Assembly: GCF_028583425.1 (NCBI RefSeq)
Contig: NC_072793.1
Location: forward strand, 171,035,681-171,099,680
Direction of reading: 5' to 3'
Origin: Eublepharis macularius
Lineage: Eukaryota; Chordata; Lepidosauria; Squamata; Eublepharidae
Length of the DNA stretch: 64,000 nt
Position 1 is the first letter of the stretch. Each line of letters starts with the position of its first letter. The notes under the pieces were generated by a model. The model was not told where the DNA came from and made no database searches. It worked only from the letters and a program-made list of their open reading frames with translations. The position numbers and the translations under genes were made by a program. Shown here in pieces: positions 1-9,779 of this stretch.

Positions 1-236
1 GATGGTGGAGTCGGCTGCATGTCTCTCGGGGCCCATCGGCCTCCTGGTAGCGGAACTGCCTGAAGTGTTGGTACTGGACATGCGAGCTGATGGTATCTTC
101 TGCCAAAAACTTCTGTCTGGCTCTTTCCCAGAATTCTCCCTGGCTTCCACGCTCCACGACTTCAGGACTGTGCCCATTCATCTTCAGTCTCTTCTAAAAG
201 ATCCCCCTTTGTTCTTCTGCAGTCTCTTTTAAGAAA
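1..236 (-). pseudogene. SCAN-domain exon remnant at left edge (fourth paralogue)
   Basis: Read on the minus strand this contains the first half of a SCAN domain (HFRQFRYQEADGPRETC, followed by SRLHH at the window edge), closely matching the SCAN exons of genes A and B. In the intact paralogues the exon starts MAEEQGGFW or MAEDQGGFW. Here the ATG position reads ACT and the Trp codon after GGIF reads TAG, so the N-terminal coding part is broken. A downstream in-frame ATG could in principle still start a shorter product. The exon is cut by the window edge, so the second half of SCAN and any finger exon are not visible. I read it as a decayed or 5'-damaged member of the same tandem family. Confidence 0.75.
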
Positions 237-423
237 GGGGCTGCTTTAAAGACACATCAGGGTCCAAGGAAGGCCGGCAAAGTCAGCACATCGTTCTACA
301 TTCAACTTCTTGCCCTCAAATCAGGAATTTCAATCAAAGTAAAAGATGCCAATTAGCATCTCTGGCTTCTTCAGGAAGAAGAGAAAGGAAATGAAGAAAG
401 TTTTGATTAAGAAAGAAATTGGA

Positions 424-452
424 GATGTGTGTGTGTGCGTGTGCATGCACAT
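424..452. repeat. (GT)n microsatellite
   Basis: Short GT-rich run interrupted by GC steps. Nothing else is recognised between the SCAN remnant and the SINE at 505. Confidence 0.7.
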
Positions 453-504
453 TTGCCTTTCACTGCCCAGAGATCAAAGCCTTCATGTGGTTAAGTTCAA
501 TGTT

Positions 505-759
505 AATAATAATAGTAACATTCGATTTATATACCGCCCTTCAGGGCAACTTAATGCCCACTCAGAGCGGTTTACAAAGTATGTCATTATTATCTCCACA
601 ACAATAATCACCCTGTGAGGTGGGTGGGGCTGAGAGAGCTCTGAGAGAGCTGTGACTAGCCCAAGGTCACCCAGCTGGCTTCAAGTGGAGAAGTGGGGAA
701 TCAAACCTGGCTCTCCAGATTACAGTCCCGTGCTCTTAACCACTACACCAAACTGGCAC
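505..759 (-). mobile_element. tRNA-derived SINE, Sauria-like, near full length
   Basis: On the minus strand the element starts with the tRNA-like head containing TGTAGTGGTTAAGAGC and a B-box-like GGTTTGATTCCCC. It continues with the body (GGTGACCTTGGGCTAGTCAC) and ends in a tail giving GGGCGGTATATAAATCGAAT followed by TTA repeats. The same head recurs many times in the window with different tails, as in squamate Sauria SINEs. The family name is from memory. Confidence 0.8.
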
Positions 760-801
760 CAAGATCCCTCACCAGCACCCCTAGCGTTGCCAACATCCAT
801 G

Positions 802-990
802 TGTCCAGAGGAGTTAGTCTGTAGTTGCAAAATAGTAAAAAGTCCAGTAGCACCTTTAAGACTAATCAACTTTATTAAGGCATCAGCTTTTGAGAACCAC
901 AGCTCAACAAAGTTGGTTAGTCTTAAAGGTGCTACTGGACTTTTTACTATTTTGCACCTACAGACTAACACAGCTAACTCCTCTGGATCT
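802..990. repeat. Palindromic short element, two diverged arms
   Basis: Two arms in inverted orientation (802-893 and about 905-990) share the segment GTCTTAAAGGTGCTACTGG and its complement, and both outer ends read CCAGAGGAGTTAG or its complement. This is the same family as 38181-38390, but the central hammerhead-like part has decayed here. No target duplication was found. Confidence 0.7.
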
Positions 991-1061
991 ATGACCATGG
1001 AAAGCACCACATTCAGCCGAATGGAGAGGAACTCCATCAGTCTAATGAAGAAACCTCCTTG

Positions 1062-1180
1062 TGGTGGCTGGAGTTCTCCCAGAATTACAGCTGATCTCCA
1101 GAAGTCAGTTCTCCTGGAGAAAATGGCACCTTCAGAGGACTCTTTGGAATTACATCCGGGCTGAGCTCCCTCCCTTGCCA
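1062..1180 (-). mobile_element. Fragment of the GGTTGCCAACTCC MITE family
   Basis: Carries the internal blocks GAGTTCTCCCAGAATTACAG and TCTCCTGGAGAAAATGGC of the MITE best seen at 4663-4890, in reverse orientation. The terminal inverted repeats are eroded. Confidence 0.6.
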
Positions 1181-1189
1181 AAACGTTTG

Positions 1190-2250
1190 CCTTCCCCAGG
1201 CACTGCCTACAAACTTCCAGGACTTTCTAAGCTGTAGCGGGCCATCCCCCCATCCCCATTGCTATGTCCTGAAAATACTTCCCCCTCCAGTCTCCTGCTT
1301 TCTGCGTAATTGGGGTGGGGAATGTCCGGCCTGCACCAGTGCCGCGGAGAGAAACGAGTGGCGGTGCTGCTGCGCTGCAGGCAGTTCCCCCGATCCCCCT
1401 CCCCTCCCCTCCCCCTCCCCCACTTGGTGGGGACCGTACGCGATGATGTCATTTCTGGGAGTGATGTTGTCACGCTCAGGGGAGAAAGGGCGCTCCCCAC
1501 GCGGGACAGAACACAAGATCAAGGAAAAGGCTTTCTGCCACCTTAAGGATATGGCCCGTGAATGATGTTATAAATATCCCAATTGGCCCTCGGCAGAAAA
1601 AAGGTTCCCCACCCCTTGTCCACCCATAAGACCTGCCTCTGATTGAATCACATCTGACCTTTCCCCTTTTCTCCACGATAATCTAGGCTAATACAAACCA
1701 GTCTGAAACCGAGTCTAGTCAATCCACATTCCAAAGGGTGAAATTCAAATTCTCCACCCATCAGCAACATGTCATAGGGATTCTTCCGGCTTTGCAGAGA
1801 GGAGGAAGGGAGACGCTCCCTATATGACGACACCTGTTCCAAATACACCAGATCCCCTGATTTGTCCCTGGGTTGGATTCAAATTGAATTTTACACCCAT
1901 GCAAGATCCTTTCTTTAGTGGAAGAGAATGTTCGTGCTTTAGTACAGATCAACCTCCTGTTTCTATGTTGTTAAGATGCCTTGCTAAACTTTTGCTAGGG
2001 TGAGTTGCTAGATTTGCCCTTCTTCACATTCCAGCACCTCATCTTAACTCTATAGGAGTAAAACCTCCAATTTGGGGTGCTGGTGGGCACAGCTTATCTC
2101 TAATGTGTGGGTCCACCCAAACTAGGGGCCCGTTAACTTTGGGGACTCCTGGAGACAGGCAAGTCCTGTGCGATGATTTCCTGTGATGTCTCAATTAGAA
2201 GATGTCGGTGATGTGAGGGTGGGGGTGGGAACAGAGGGACTCTTCCATTT
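1190..2250. other. No gene recognised
   Basis: Unassigned stretch. It holds a C-rich tract (about 1388-1420) and a motif-rich patch at 1435-1480 with ATGATGTCATTTCTGGGAG, which looks like an old dispersed repeat. Open frames here are short and show no domain. Confidence 0.5.
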
Positions 2251-2251
2251 A

Positions 2252-2440
2252 GGGTTGCCAGCTCCAGCTTGCGAAATTCCTGGAGATTTGAGGTGGTGTC
2301 TAAGGAGGGGTGTTTGGGGAGGGGCCTCAGCAGGGTATAATGCCACAGAACCCACCTACCAAAGCTGCCATTTCCTCCAGGGGAACTGATCTCCGAACCC
2401 TGGAGATCGGTTGTAATTCCAGGTTGTGCAAGGAGGATGG
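2252..2440 (+). mobile_element. MITE of the GGTTGCCAACTCC family
   Basis: Starts GGGTTGCCAGCTCCAG and carries the family blocks CAGGGTATAATGCCACAGA and TCCAGGGGAACTGATCTC. The 3' terminus is eroded and no clean target duplication is seen. Confidence 0.75.
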
Positions 2441-2910
2441 CCACCCAGAGTCCCTCGACACCCCTACTGATGCACTTCCAGCCATGTCAATGTGCACATG
2501 TGAATATTAAGGTGGCAAGCCCACCCAGTGGTGGCTTCCCCACAGCCCTGCTGGTGCGCCTACAGACACCTGAATGTGTGCCTGGGAATATTAAGTGCGA
2601 TGAGCTGTCTGAAAATTCATCTGCCGGTAAAGCTCATTGGCAGCTAGGCGTGTGTGGGCCACCAGATCAATTCAGCATCTTCCCCAAAAGCAAACCAAAC
2701 CTGTGGAACTGGTAGCGTAGAGCGAATGAACACCGCAGGGAGAGAAAAGCCTTGAGCAAGAGAGGAGGAAGGAGGCAATGATCCTGAATAGGAGAAGCTC
2801 CCAGGTGCGGCTCTTCTGGAGGAATTCCGGATGGGGCAGCTGTACAGGCTGTTGGGTGGGTGAGTGGATTGGCGGGGCTCTGTCTCCCCTTCTTTTTGTC
2901 TCCATTGACG

Positions 2911-2937
2911 GCTGGGCTGGGCTGGGCTGGGCTGGGG
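2911..2937. repeat. (GCTGG)n short tandem repeat
   Basis: Five tandem GCTGG units run into a G-rich patch. The surrounding 2441-3040 has no recognised gene. Confidence 0.8.
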
Positions 2938-3041
2938 AGGGGAGGGGTCTTCCCACCTTACCCTTCATTTCTCTGCTTCTCTGCCGCTTCCATTAACCCT
3001 CTGTTGCAGATCCCGCCCCCCAACCGCATTTTGCAACTCAC

Positions 3042-3200
3042 CAGATCCTGAATGGGGCGGGGAATCAAAAAGGGAAGTGGGAGGGCAAGGAAAAGCCTCT
3101 CTAGGAATAGGACTCTCTTTGTTTAACTCTTAAACTGAGAGCACCGCAAGATGCTTTTTGAGACAGAGTATAGGGAGGTGTTTGCGTTCAGACTCCCAGT
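3042..3200 (-). promoter_or_regulatory. Probable non-coding first exon/promoter of the left-edge paralogue
   Basis: On the minus strand a splice donor (GGATCTG|GTGAGTTGC) ends here. The sequence to its right contains AAAGCCTCTCTAGGAA, as do the first-exon regions of gene A (19547 and 19590) and gene B (about 56090). Position and orientation fit the non-coding exon 1 of the gene whose broken SCAN exon lies at 1-236. The transcription start is inferred, not seen. Confidence 0.5.
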
Positions 3201-3239
3201 TAAAAGTGGATCATTTATTTACTTCATTATTACCTCCCC

Positions 3240-3439
3240 CCCAGCCTAATCCATCTTGGGCTGCACTTGTCAGGGCTAGGAAGCTAAGCAGGGTCAGACT
3301 TGGTTAGTAATTCAATGGGAGACCTCCAAAGAAGACCAGAGTTGCAGAGGCAGGCAATGGCAAACCACCTTTGTTAATATCTTGCCTTGAAAAATCCCAT
3401 GACTGAATGCCACAAGTCTGTTGCAACATGATGGCATTT
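3240..3439 (+). mobile_element. 5S-rRNA-derived SINE
   Basis: Contains the 5S rRNA internal-promoter-like segment GGAAGCTAAGCAGGGTCAGA and GGTTAGTAATTCAATGGGAGA, followed by the tail GGCAATGGCAAACCACC. It lacks the flanking halves of a real 5S gene. Its 3' end was the target of the palindromic insertion at 3440. Confidence 0.85.
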
Positions 3440-3745
3440 GGTTGTTGTGGGTTTTCCGGGCTGTATTGCCGTGGTCTTGGCATTGTAGTTCCTGACGTTT
3501 CGCCAGCAGCTGTGGCTGGCATCTTCAGAGGTGTAGCACCAAAAGACAGAGATCTCTCAGTGTCACAGTGTGGAAAAGATGTTGGCAGGTCACTGAGAGA
3601 TCTCTGTCTTTTGGTGCTACACCTCTGAAGATGCCAGCCACAGCTGCTGGCGAAACGTCAGGAACTACAATGCCAAGACCACGGCAATACAGCCCGGAAA
3701 ACCCACAACAACCATCGTTCTCCGGCCGTGAAAGCCTTCGACAAT
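3440..3745. mobile_element. Palindromic Penelope-like terminal-repeat insertion, 14-bp TSD
   Basis: Two near-perfect inverted arms each contain GACGTTTCGCCAGCAGCTG or its complement. The whole 306-bp unit is bounded by an exact duplication ACATGATGGCATTT at 3426-3439 and 3746-3759. One arm extends to the terminal TTGTCGAAGGCTTTCAC (complement at the right end) and the other stops near GGTTGTTG. The arms match the terminal repeats of the longer copy at 47234-48334, which holds GIY-YIG coding sequence, so this is assigned to Penelope-like elements. Confidence 0.8.
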
Positions 3746-3761
3746 ACATGATGGCATTTAA

Positions 3762-3958
3762 TTATTATTATTTCCTTCCAAATGAAGCTACATCGTTTCC
3801 ATCTTCTCCAATTATCCTCCCAACAACCCTGTGAGGTAGGTTAAACAGAGCGTCTGTCAGCCCATGTACTCCAGGAATCTTTTATGGCAGAGTTGGGAGT
3901 CAAACCTGGGTTTCTCAGATCCTGTTCTGGCACTTTAACGACTACACCACATCAACCC
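3762..3958 (-). mobile_element. Sauria-like SINE copy
   Basis: Reverse-oriented copy: CCTCCCAACAACCCTGTGAG marks the body and ACGACTACACCACA the tRNA-like head. Confidence 0.7.
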
Positions 3959-4094
3959 TCTAGAGAATGTTTTAGTCTTCTGTGTAATGGTGGATTTTGT
4001 GTGCAGGGCAGGGGGAGCTCTTGAATGTTTCTAAAGTAGTGTATCGATATATCATAAAGTATACTGTCCACCAGAGAAAAATGCCTGGAATGAA

Positions 4095-4186
4095 ACAAAT
4101 TTCATACAAATTTCATGCTATAATCTGCCCTGAGACCATTTGTGGGGAGGGCGGGATATAAATAAAATAAAATAAATAAAAACTAC
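4095..4186 (+). mobile_element. L2-type LINE 3' tail
   Basis: Ends in AATCTGCCCTGAGACCAT, GGGAGGGCGGGATATAAAT and a run of AAATAAA-type repeats, typical of reptile L2-type 3' ends. No coding part remains. Confidence 0.6.
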
Positions 4187-4283
4187 AGCATAGAGGAGGA
4201 ATATCAAAGGAAGCATCAAATAAATATATCTTCTTTTTAAAAAAGGTTGGAGATATTGCAATTCAGCACAACTATGCAATTCA

Positions 4284-4520
4284 GTGGGATGTAGTGGTTA
4301 GTGTGGGGTCTGGGGGAATCGCGTTTTAATCCCCACTGTGCCACAGAAGCTTTCTGGGTGACCTTGAGCCAGTCACATACTCTCCTTATAACCTACTTCA
4401 CTAGGTTGTTGTGAGGAGAAAATGGAGAAGAGAAAGATGTAAGCTGTTTTGTGTTCCTTTGGGGATAAAAGAGGGGAGATATAATAGAAGCAAATGAAAT
4501 GAAATAAATAAATAATAAAC
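4284..4520 (+). mobile_element. Sauria-like SINE copy
   Basis: Head GATGTAGTGGTTAGTG, then GGGTGACCTTGAGCCAGTC, then GAGGAGAAAATGGAGAAGAG and an AAATAAATAAA tail. Confidence 0.75.
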
Positions 4521-4662
4521 AGGAGACTTGTAGCGCCTGAAACACTTGCAGACGCTTGAGTGAACTACAGCCCATCTGGAAGTGGTCATTATTGTAAACA
4601 AAAAACACATACCCAAAGAAGAAAGCAAACATTCCAGTTTATTTCAAATTAAGACACAAGGC

Positions 4663-4890
4663 CAGGGTTGCCAGCTCCAAGTTGGGAAATTCCTGGAGAT
4701 CTGGGGGGTGAAACCTGGAGAAACCTGGAGAAAGTGGGGTTTGGGGAGGGAAAGGACATTGGCATGGCATAAATCCATAGAGTCCACCTCCCAAATTAGC
4801 CATTTTCTCTAGGTGAACTAATCTCTGTGGCCTGGAGACCAGTTGTAATTCCAGGAGATCTCCAGCCACTACCTGGAGGCTGGCAACCTG
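4663..4890 (+). mobile_element. Complete MITE with inverted termini and 9-bp TSD
   Basis: Best-preserved copy of an abundant short DNA element of 228 bp. It starts CAGGGTTGCCAGCTCC and ends GGAGGCTGGCAACCTG, forming imperfect terminal inverted repeats of about 20 bp. It is flanked by an exact ACACAAGGC at 4654-4662 and 4891-4899. The CAGGG terminus resembles hAT elements, whose usual duplication is 8 bp; 9 (or 10 with an ambiguous G) leaves the superfamily open. No coding capacity. Confidence 0.85.
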
Positions 4891-5141
4891 ACACAAGGCT
4901 TTAATAGAAATCCAAACAGAATGACATAGAAATGGGGAGGGACACCTGAGAAAAGGTTCTAAAGTATACTGAAGAAGAAATTAAAACCATATTGTCACAT
5001 AGCTCATTACACCTGAGTGTCACTGAGAAAGCTGAGGCGGCTTATACTCAGAAAGTGTGATGTTTAAAAAGATGAGGAAAGAAAGGTGTGTACATTAACA
5101 AAGAGAGCACAGCACAAAAGAAACAGTGGAAAACAAGTAGA

Positions 5142-5234
5142 AAAGAGCAATAGTCCAGTAGCACCTATAAGACTAACAAAATTTGTGGTAGGGTATGAGT
5201 TTTCATGAGCCACAGCTCACTTCTTCAGTGGAAA
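5142..5234 (-). mobile_element. Single arm of the hammerhead-like short element
   Basis: On the minus strand it reads CTGAAGA, A, then a stem GTGAGC/GCTCAT, then GAAA, and later GGTGCTACTGGACTATTGC. This is the conserved order of the family seen at 38181-38390. Confidence 0.65.
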
Positions 5235-6535
5235 ACAAATTATTACAGAACAGAGTATCAAAGGGGGAAATGTTAAATAGCTATTAATTTAACCAGTGGA
5301 AATAAGAAGCCGAACAGTCAAAAGTAGCACAGCTGAGTGTTGCCCAAATACGCAATATGCCTTTCTGTGTGAAAAGATACCCGAATGCCCTCAGAGCACC
5401 AAATGCTCCACCAGTTTTGAGACAGGCTGTTTGATGAGTGTCAATATTCCCTGCGAGGTATTTCGTGTGTCGGGATTGTTACCTAACAAGCAGTCACAAT
5501 GGAAAAGTGGTATCTTCACCTTTTATTTAAAGTGTGCTGCATTTCCATCCATATAAGGTTCCTAAGGTCTCCCCCAGTAGGTCCAAAATATTTATAAAAC
5601 CATTTTTCACTAGTGAGCAGACGCCTTCATGGCATCTCTGAGGGAATGTTCATTTTGCATATGTGGAAACATCCATTTAAAAATCCCACCCAGACCTGGA
5701 GTATATTGTTTTTATATGCAGGGAAGAGGGTACCTCAGAAAGATACAGCCTGAGGCACAATGTTTTTTTTAAAAAATGTCCTATTTAATGTATACTTTTA
5801 AAAAGGAGTGGGGGGAGTGGAAGGGTTGTAACCAAACAAGGATACATGCCAAATAATCGAACTGTAAGATTTTTGCAAGTACCTGCTTGAAACCCTGTTC
5901 AAGGATGGCTCTCTTGGCATAAGTTGAACAATTTGCCTGTTTCTGGGCAGAACAAACTGGGGCTCGATGGTGAATTCAGACCTGGGTCTGAATCCGTAAG
6001 ATGTCCCTAAACCAAGCTTCAGCCAGGTGCTCCCTGCAGCCTAGGACCTCTTGGCCTGGCTTGACCTGGTTGAAAGGGGACCTCCAAGTCAATGGCCCTT
6101 TGGAAATTTCCCCACCAAATTCAATAATCAGTCCCTCCCACTCCAGTACAAAAATACCCCACCCTTTCACCAGAGGGAAGATGTTCCATCTTGTTTATCA
6201 TATCGGTTGTCCCTTTTCTGTATCATTCCTAATGCCAGGATACCCTCTTTGAGAAGAAGCAACCCAAACTACACTCACTGTTCCCCATGTGGCCATATCA
6301 TAATCATATGCTTTATTACATGCCTGTATCATAGGCATGGGCAACAGGGAACACAATTCAGATTGTTTTTTCTCAGAGGTGTGTGTGTGTGTATGTATAG
6401 TCCACCTTTCTCACTGGGCTTACAAATATGATTTTTATATGTGTACATATGGTTGCTAAGCAAGCATCTTTTGCATCCTTTTTTGCAAATGGCCAGCAAT
6501 GATCAGCTAGAGGAGGACTCTCGCCCAGTAGCCTT
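5235..6535. other. No gene recognised
   Basis: AT-moderate sequence with an 86-codon open frame (5296-5556) that shows no recognisable domain. A (GT)n run lies at 6381-6394 beside a SINE-like scrap. I see no supported gene. Confidence 0.5.
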
Positions 6536-6540
6536 CAGGG

Positions 6541-6735
6541 AGGAGCCATGGCTCAGTGGAAGAGCCTCTGCTTTGCATGCAAAAGGCCACAGGTTCAACC
6601 CCCAGCACCTCAGATTTTAAAAATATCAGGTAGCAGGTGATGTGAAAGCCCTCTGCCTAAAACCCTGGGGAGCTGCTGTCAGACAAGATTGACTTGGGTA
6701 GACCGATGGTCTGATACAAGCTTTGTGTGTGTTGG
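6541..6735 (+). mobile_element. tRNA-Ala-like SINE
   Basis: Starts with ATGGCTCAGTGGAAGAGCC and GCTTTGCATGC (anticodon-arm-like with TGC), then a B-box-like AGGTTCAACCCCC, like tRNA-Ala. It continues into a non-tRNA body (GGTGATGTGAAAGCCCTCTG) ending near TCTGATACAAGC. The extra body marks it as a SINE and not a tRNA gene. Confidence 0.8.
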
Positions 6736-7129
6736 TGGGTGAAAAGAGACACCCACTGATGAGCCAAGACAGTTCAGAGCAGAAGCACGTCTTGTCCTGT
6801 GCCTTTTTATCCCCTTCCCCAAGAATAACCAATCAGATGCTTCCTTAAAACCCACAAGCAGGTTGAGAAGGCAGCAACCTTCTTTAGTCTCACCCCCCAA
6901 CCCCACAATTGGTATTCTGAACATGGAGTTTTCATTTAGCCATCTCTGCACACGGCCCTCGATGGACCTCTTCTCTGTGAATTTGGCTAGCCCTCTTTCA
7001 AAGCCTCGTAACCTAGTGGCTACTCTTACCGCTTGCAGTAGTGTACTCTGTAAGTAAATTCACGACACATTGGAAGACAAAGTGTTTTATTTATCTGCCC
7101 TGAATTTCTTGTCTGTCAGATTGACATTG

Positions 7130-7315
7130 ACTTCAGGTTCGGCAATTGCTGGAAATCTGAGGGTGGAGCCTGGGTTTGAGAAAGGAGCTCAATACGGATG
7201 TGATGCTACAGAGTCCACACTCCAAAGCGGTTACCTTTCCAGGGGAACTGATCTCTGTAGTCTGAGGAGATCTGTAATTCTGGGAGATCTCAGGCCCCAC
7301 TGGCAACCTTACAAC
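7130..7315 (+). mobile_element. MITE of the GGTTGCCAACTCC family, diverged
   Basis: Family blocks GGTGGAGCCTGGGTT, AGAGTCCACACTCCAAAGC and AGGGGAACTGATCTCTGTAG are present; the termini are worn. Confidence 0.7.
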
Positions 7316-7549
7316 ACCCCCACATGCCCAGGCTGAAGACACTGAGGGGATATGCGAGGGGAGGGGAGGAGAAACAGCAGGGGAGAAACGGGTCAAAGAT
7401 TAGAAGATGCTAAGGCCCAGGCTCCCTGGAATATTGTACCCCTGGCTCTGCCCTGACAATCCTAGTAGGTGGGCAAAGTGTTTTGTTCGTTTTGCATTTT
7501 GTTGACTAGCAAAGTGAGGGGCATTTCCCTCAAGATCAGACACTGGGTT

Positions 7550-7705
7550 CGTCACAGCTTCTAGGAGCTCTCTCAGCCCCACCCACCTCACAGGGTGTTT
7601 TTTGTGGGGATAATAATAGCATACTTCGTAAACCACTTGGAGTGGGCATTAAGTTGTCGTGAAGGGCGGTATACAAATCGAATGTTGTTGTTATCATTAT
7701 TAAAA
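7550..7705 (+). mobile_element. 5'-truncated Sauria-like SINE
   Basis: Lacks the tRNA head. It keeps CTCTCAGCCCCACCCACCTC and GGGCATTAAGTTG, with the tail GGGCGGTATACAAATCGAAT and TTG repeats. Confidence 0.75.
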
Positions 7706-7726
7706 ATTCCAGAAGCGCTCAAGTGT

Positions 7727-7915
7727 AGGATTGCCAACTCCTGGATGGGAAACTCCCAGAGAAAGTGGGATTTAGGGAAAGGAGGGACTTCAGCAGAGTA
7801 CAGTGCCATCGACTCTGCCTCTTGAAGCTGCCGTTTTCATCAGGGGAAGCGTTCTCTGGGGATCAGCAGGAATTCCAGGAGATCTCCAGGCCTCACCTGG
7901 AGGCTGGCAACACGC
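7727..7915 (+). mobile_element. MITE of the GGTTGCCAACTCC family
   Basis: Starts GGATTGCCAACTCCTGG and ends CACCTGGAGGCTGGCAAC. The internal deletions are typical of the family. Confidence 0.75.
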
Positions 7916-8227
7916 TGTCTTACCCAGTAGGAAACGATATCCTGAAGCAAGACCCATGGAAATTCTCTCGAGGGAGACGCAACAACAGCACCAGGGTTGC
8001 AATGCTCACTGTTGACCCTGCTGAACATTTTATGATGTTTGTATGCTCTGGCTGGGTTTTTAATAGCTAGGGATTGAATCCTTATGACCCCCTTCCACCA
8101 AGTAAGAGGGAATGACTTCCTTCAAGGAAGAGTTTCCCCCCACCTTTCCTTCCTCCAAAAAAATTCTCTTTCACTTCAAGGAAGACTTAGCAGAAATGAG
8201 TCATAAGAATCCAGCCAAGTTTTTTAA

Positions 8228-8365
8228 TGGTTGGGCTTTGAATAGGGTTATTAAAAATTATTTTGATGCCCTTTTCATGATCCTATCATGTTTTATTTTG
8301 TGAGCTGCCTCGAGCAGGTTAGCCAGCAAGAGAGGCAGCAGAAAGCTTTGTTAAATATATAAATC
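8228..8365 (+). mobile_element. Possible L2-type 3' tail
   Basis: AT-rich run leading to GTGAGCTGCCTCGAGCAGG and TAAATATATAAAT, reminiscent of L2-type 3' ends. Weak. Confidence 0.35.
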
Positions 8366-8499
8366 AATGTTGCTGAATTGTGCCATGAGTTTCATGCGCT
8401 TATGGGGAGGAAGCCGCTTGGATCCCTAAACTCTTTTGAAAAAAATTCCTCCCCCCAAATTCCTTAAAGACCAAGAAGATTCCCAGATTTCATCTGATA

Positions 8500-8605
8500 T
8501 CAAGACAGGGCATCTGACGAGGGGAACTTGGAAAGCTTATACCCTGGAAATCTTGTGTTGGTCTTTAAGGAGCTACTAGACTCAAATTTTGCTCAATCTG
8601 AGGAA
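8500..8605 (+). mobile_element. Single arm of the hammerhead-like short element (second subfamily)
   Basis: CATCTGACGAGG, then AAAGCTTATACCCTGG, then TTGGTCTTTAAGGAGCTAC. The CTGACGA core is kept but stem II is decayed. Confidence 0.6.
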
Positions 8606-8949
8606 GGAAATCAGAGAGAAAAGGCAGACAGAGACTATGGCCCCCCTGTGATAAGGAAATGCTGAAGCAGTATAGACTTCATAGTTTAGAAGAGTGAATG
8701 GAATAGGATAAAGGGTTTACAAAAAATATTAATGACATAGAGAAAGCAGGCAAATTTACTAATACAGCTGGGCTAGGTAGACTAAAGAAACCGAATTGGA
8801 CTTGACACTAAAGAAGGCATGCTCCTTCACCAAAAGGATCATTCATTGATAGAATTCACAGCAAGGGCTGGTGATGGCTGGGGTTTCAACAGGTAGACAC
8901 GTTCACTGATCATAGGCAGATCCAAAAGCTCTTAAGCCCAAGACTAACA

Positions 8950-9112
8950 GCCTTCCACGCACGCTGAATAATGCTCTTTCAATCCACTTTTGATGCACTT
9001 TGCAACTGGATTTTCCTGTGTGAAACAGCAAAATCAACTCGCACAGGATCTCTAAAGTGCATTGGAAGTGGATTGAAAGCGCATTATTTAGCATGCTTCA
9101 AAGTGTTTAGGT
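8950..9112. mobile_element. Foldback MITE (TAATGC family), diverged
   Basis: Imperfect inverted arms: GAATAATGCTCTTTCAATCC at the left and the complement of GCTAAATAATGCGCTTTCAA at the right. Same family as 9989-10133. Confidence 0.65.
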
Positions 9113-9779
9113 CACATAAAGGTGGCAAAATTGCACAGGGGGGATTCAAGTCCCAAAGGGAAGGTGTTCTCGAGGTAGAAAGCCTAGGTAAAGTAGAGAA
9201 CACCTGTAGCTCTGTGTGCTTAGGAGAAAAAAACAAGTGTAGGTTGTGATCAGGGCCCTTCCGAAGTAAAAGTTTAAGGTAATGTACCAATTGTTGGGAA
9301 CAATGGAGGAAGGATATTGCTTCTGTTGAACACCCCCCCCCCCAATGTGGGTTTCAAGGAGGCATCTGGTCGGCTGCTGTGAAAATAAGATGTTGAACGG
9401 GAAGGATTTGGGGCCTCACCCATGAAGTTCAATAATGTTTCTTCCTTCCTCAAGGCAGCAATACGCATGATCAATCCTTGCAAACTCATCCGGTCACTAG
9501 TAAGCTAGGCTTCTTCTCTCAAGTCAACCAAAAAAACATCTCATCCCAAGACTCCTTTGACACCTGGGAAGAAGCAGGATCCAGTTGAATTCTGTTTTCC
9601 CAGACTCCCATCATTCTCTTGGGATTAACGATTTGCACATTAGCAGAAATCCTAACACTCACAGTGTCTCTCTCCCACACGAGGAAACTTCATTGATTAT
9701 GAAGGTCTGGGTCATTCATGGAAGCTTTAATATTAATATTTATGTTCTTTCACTTAAGGGTGAATCTTCTAATGTGAGC

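Noticed and set aside
720-1181. 153-codon minus frame
   Set aside because: It runs through the palindromic element and a MITE fragment; the text is repeat sequence in both strands.
3240-3439. 5S rRNA gene
   Set aside because: Only the internal control-like part matches. The ends are replaced by a SINE tail and the same composite recurs at 12457, 46240 and 48473.
6541-6612. tRNA-Ala gene
   Set aside because: The acceptor stem does not close and the sequence runs on into a repeated SINE body; a second copy lies at 60497.
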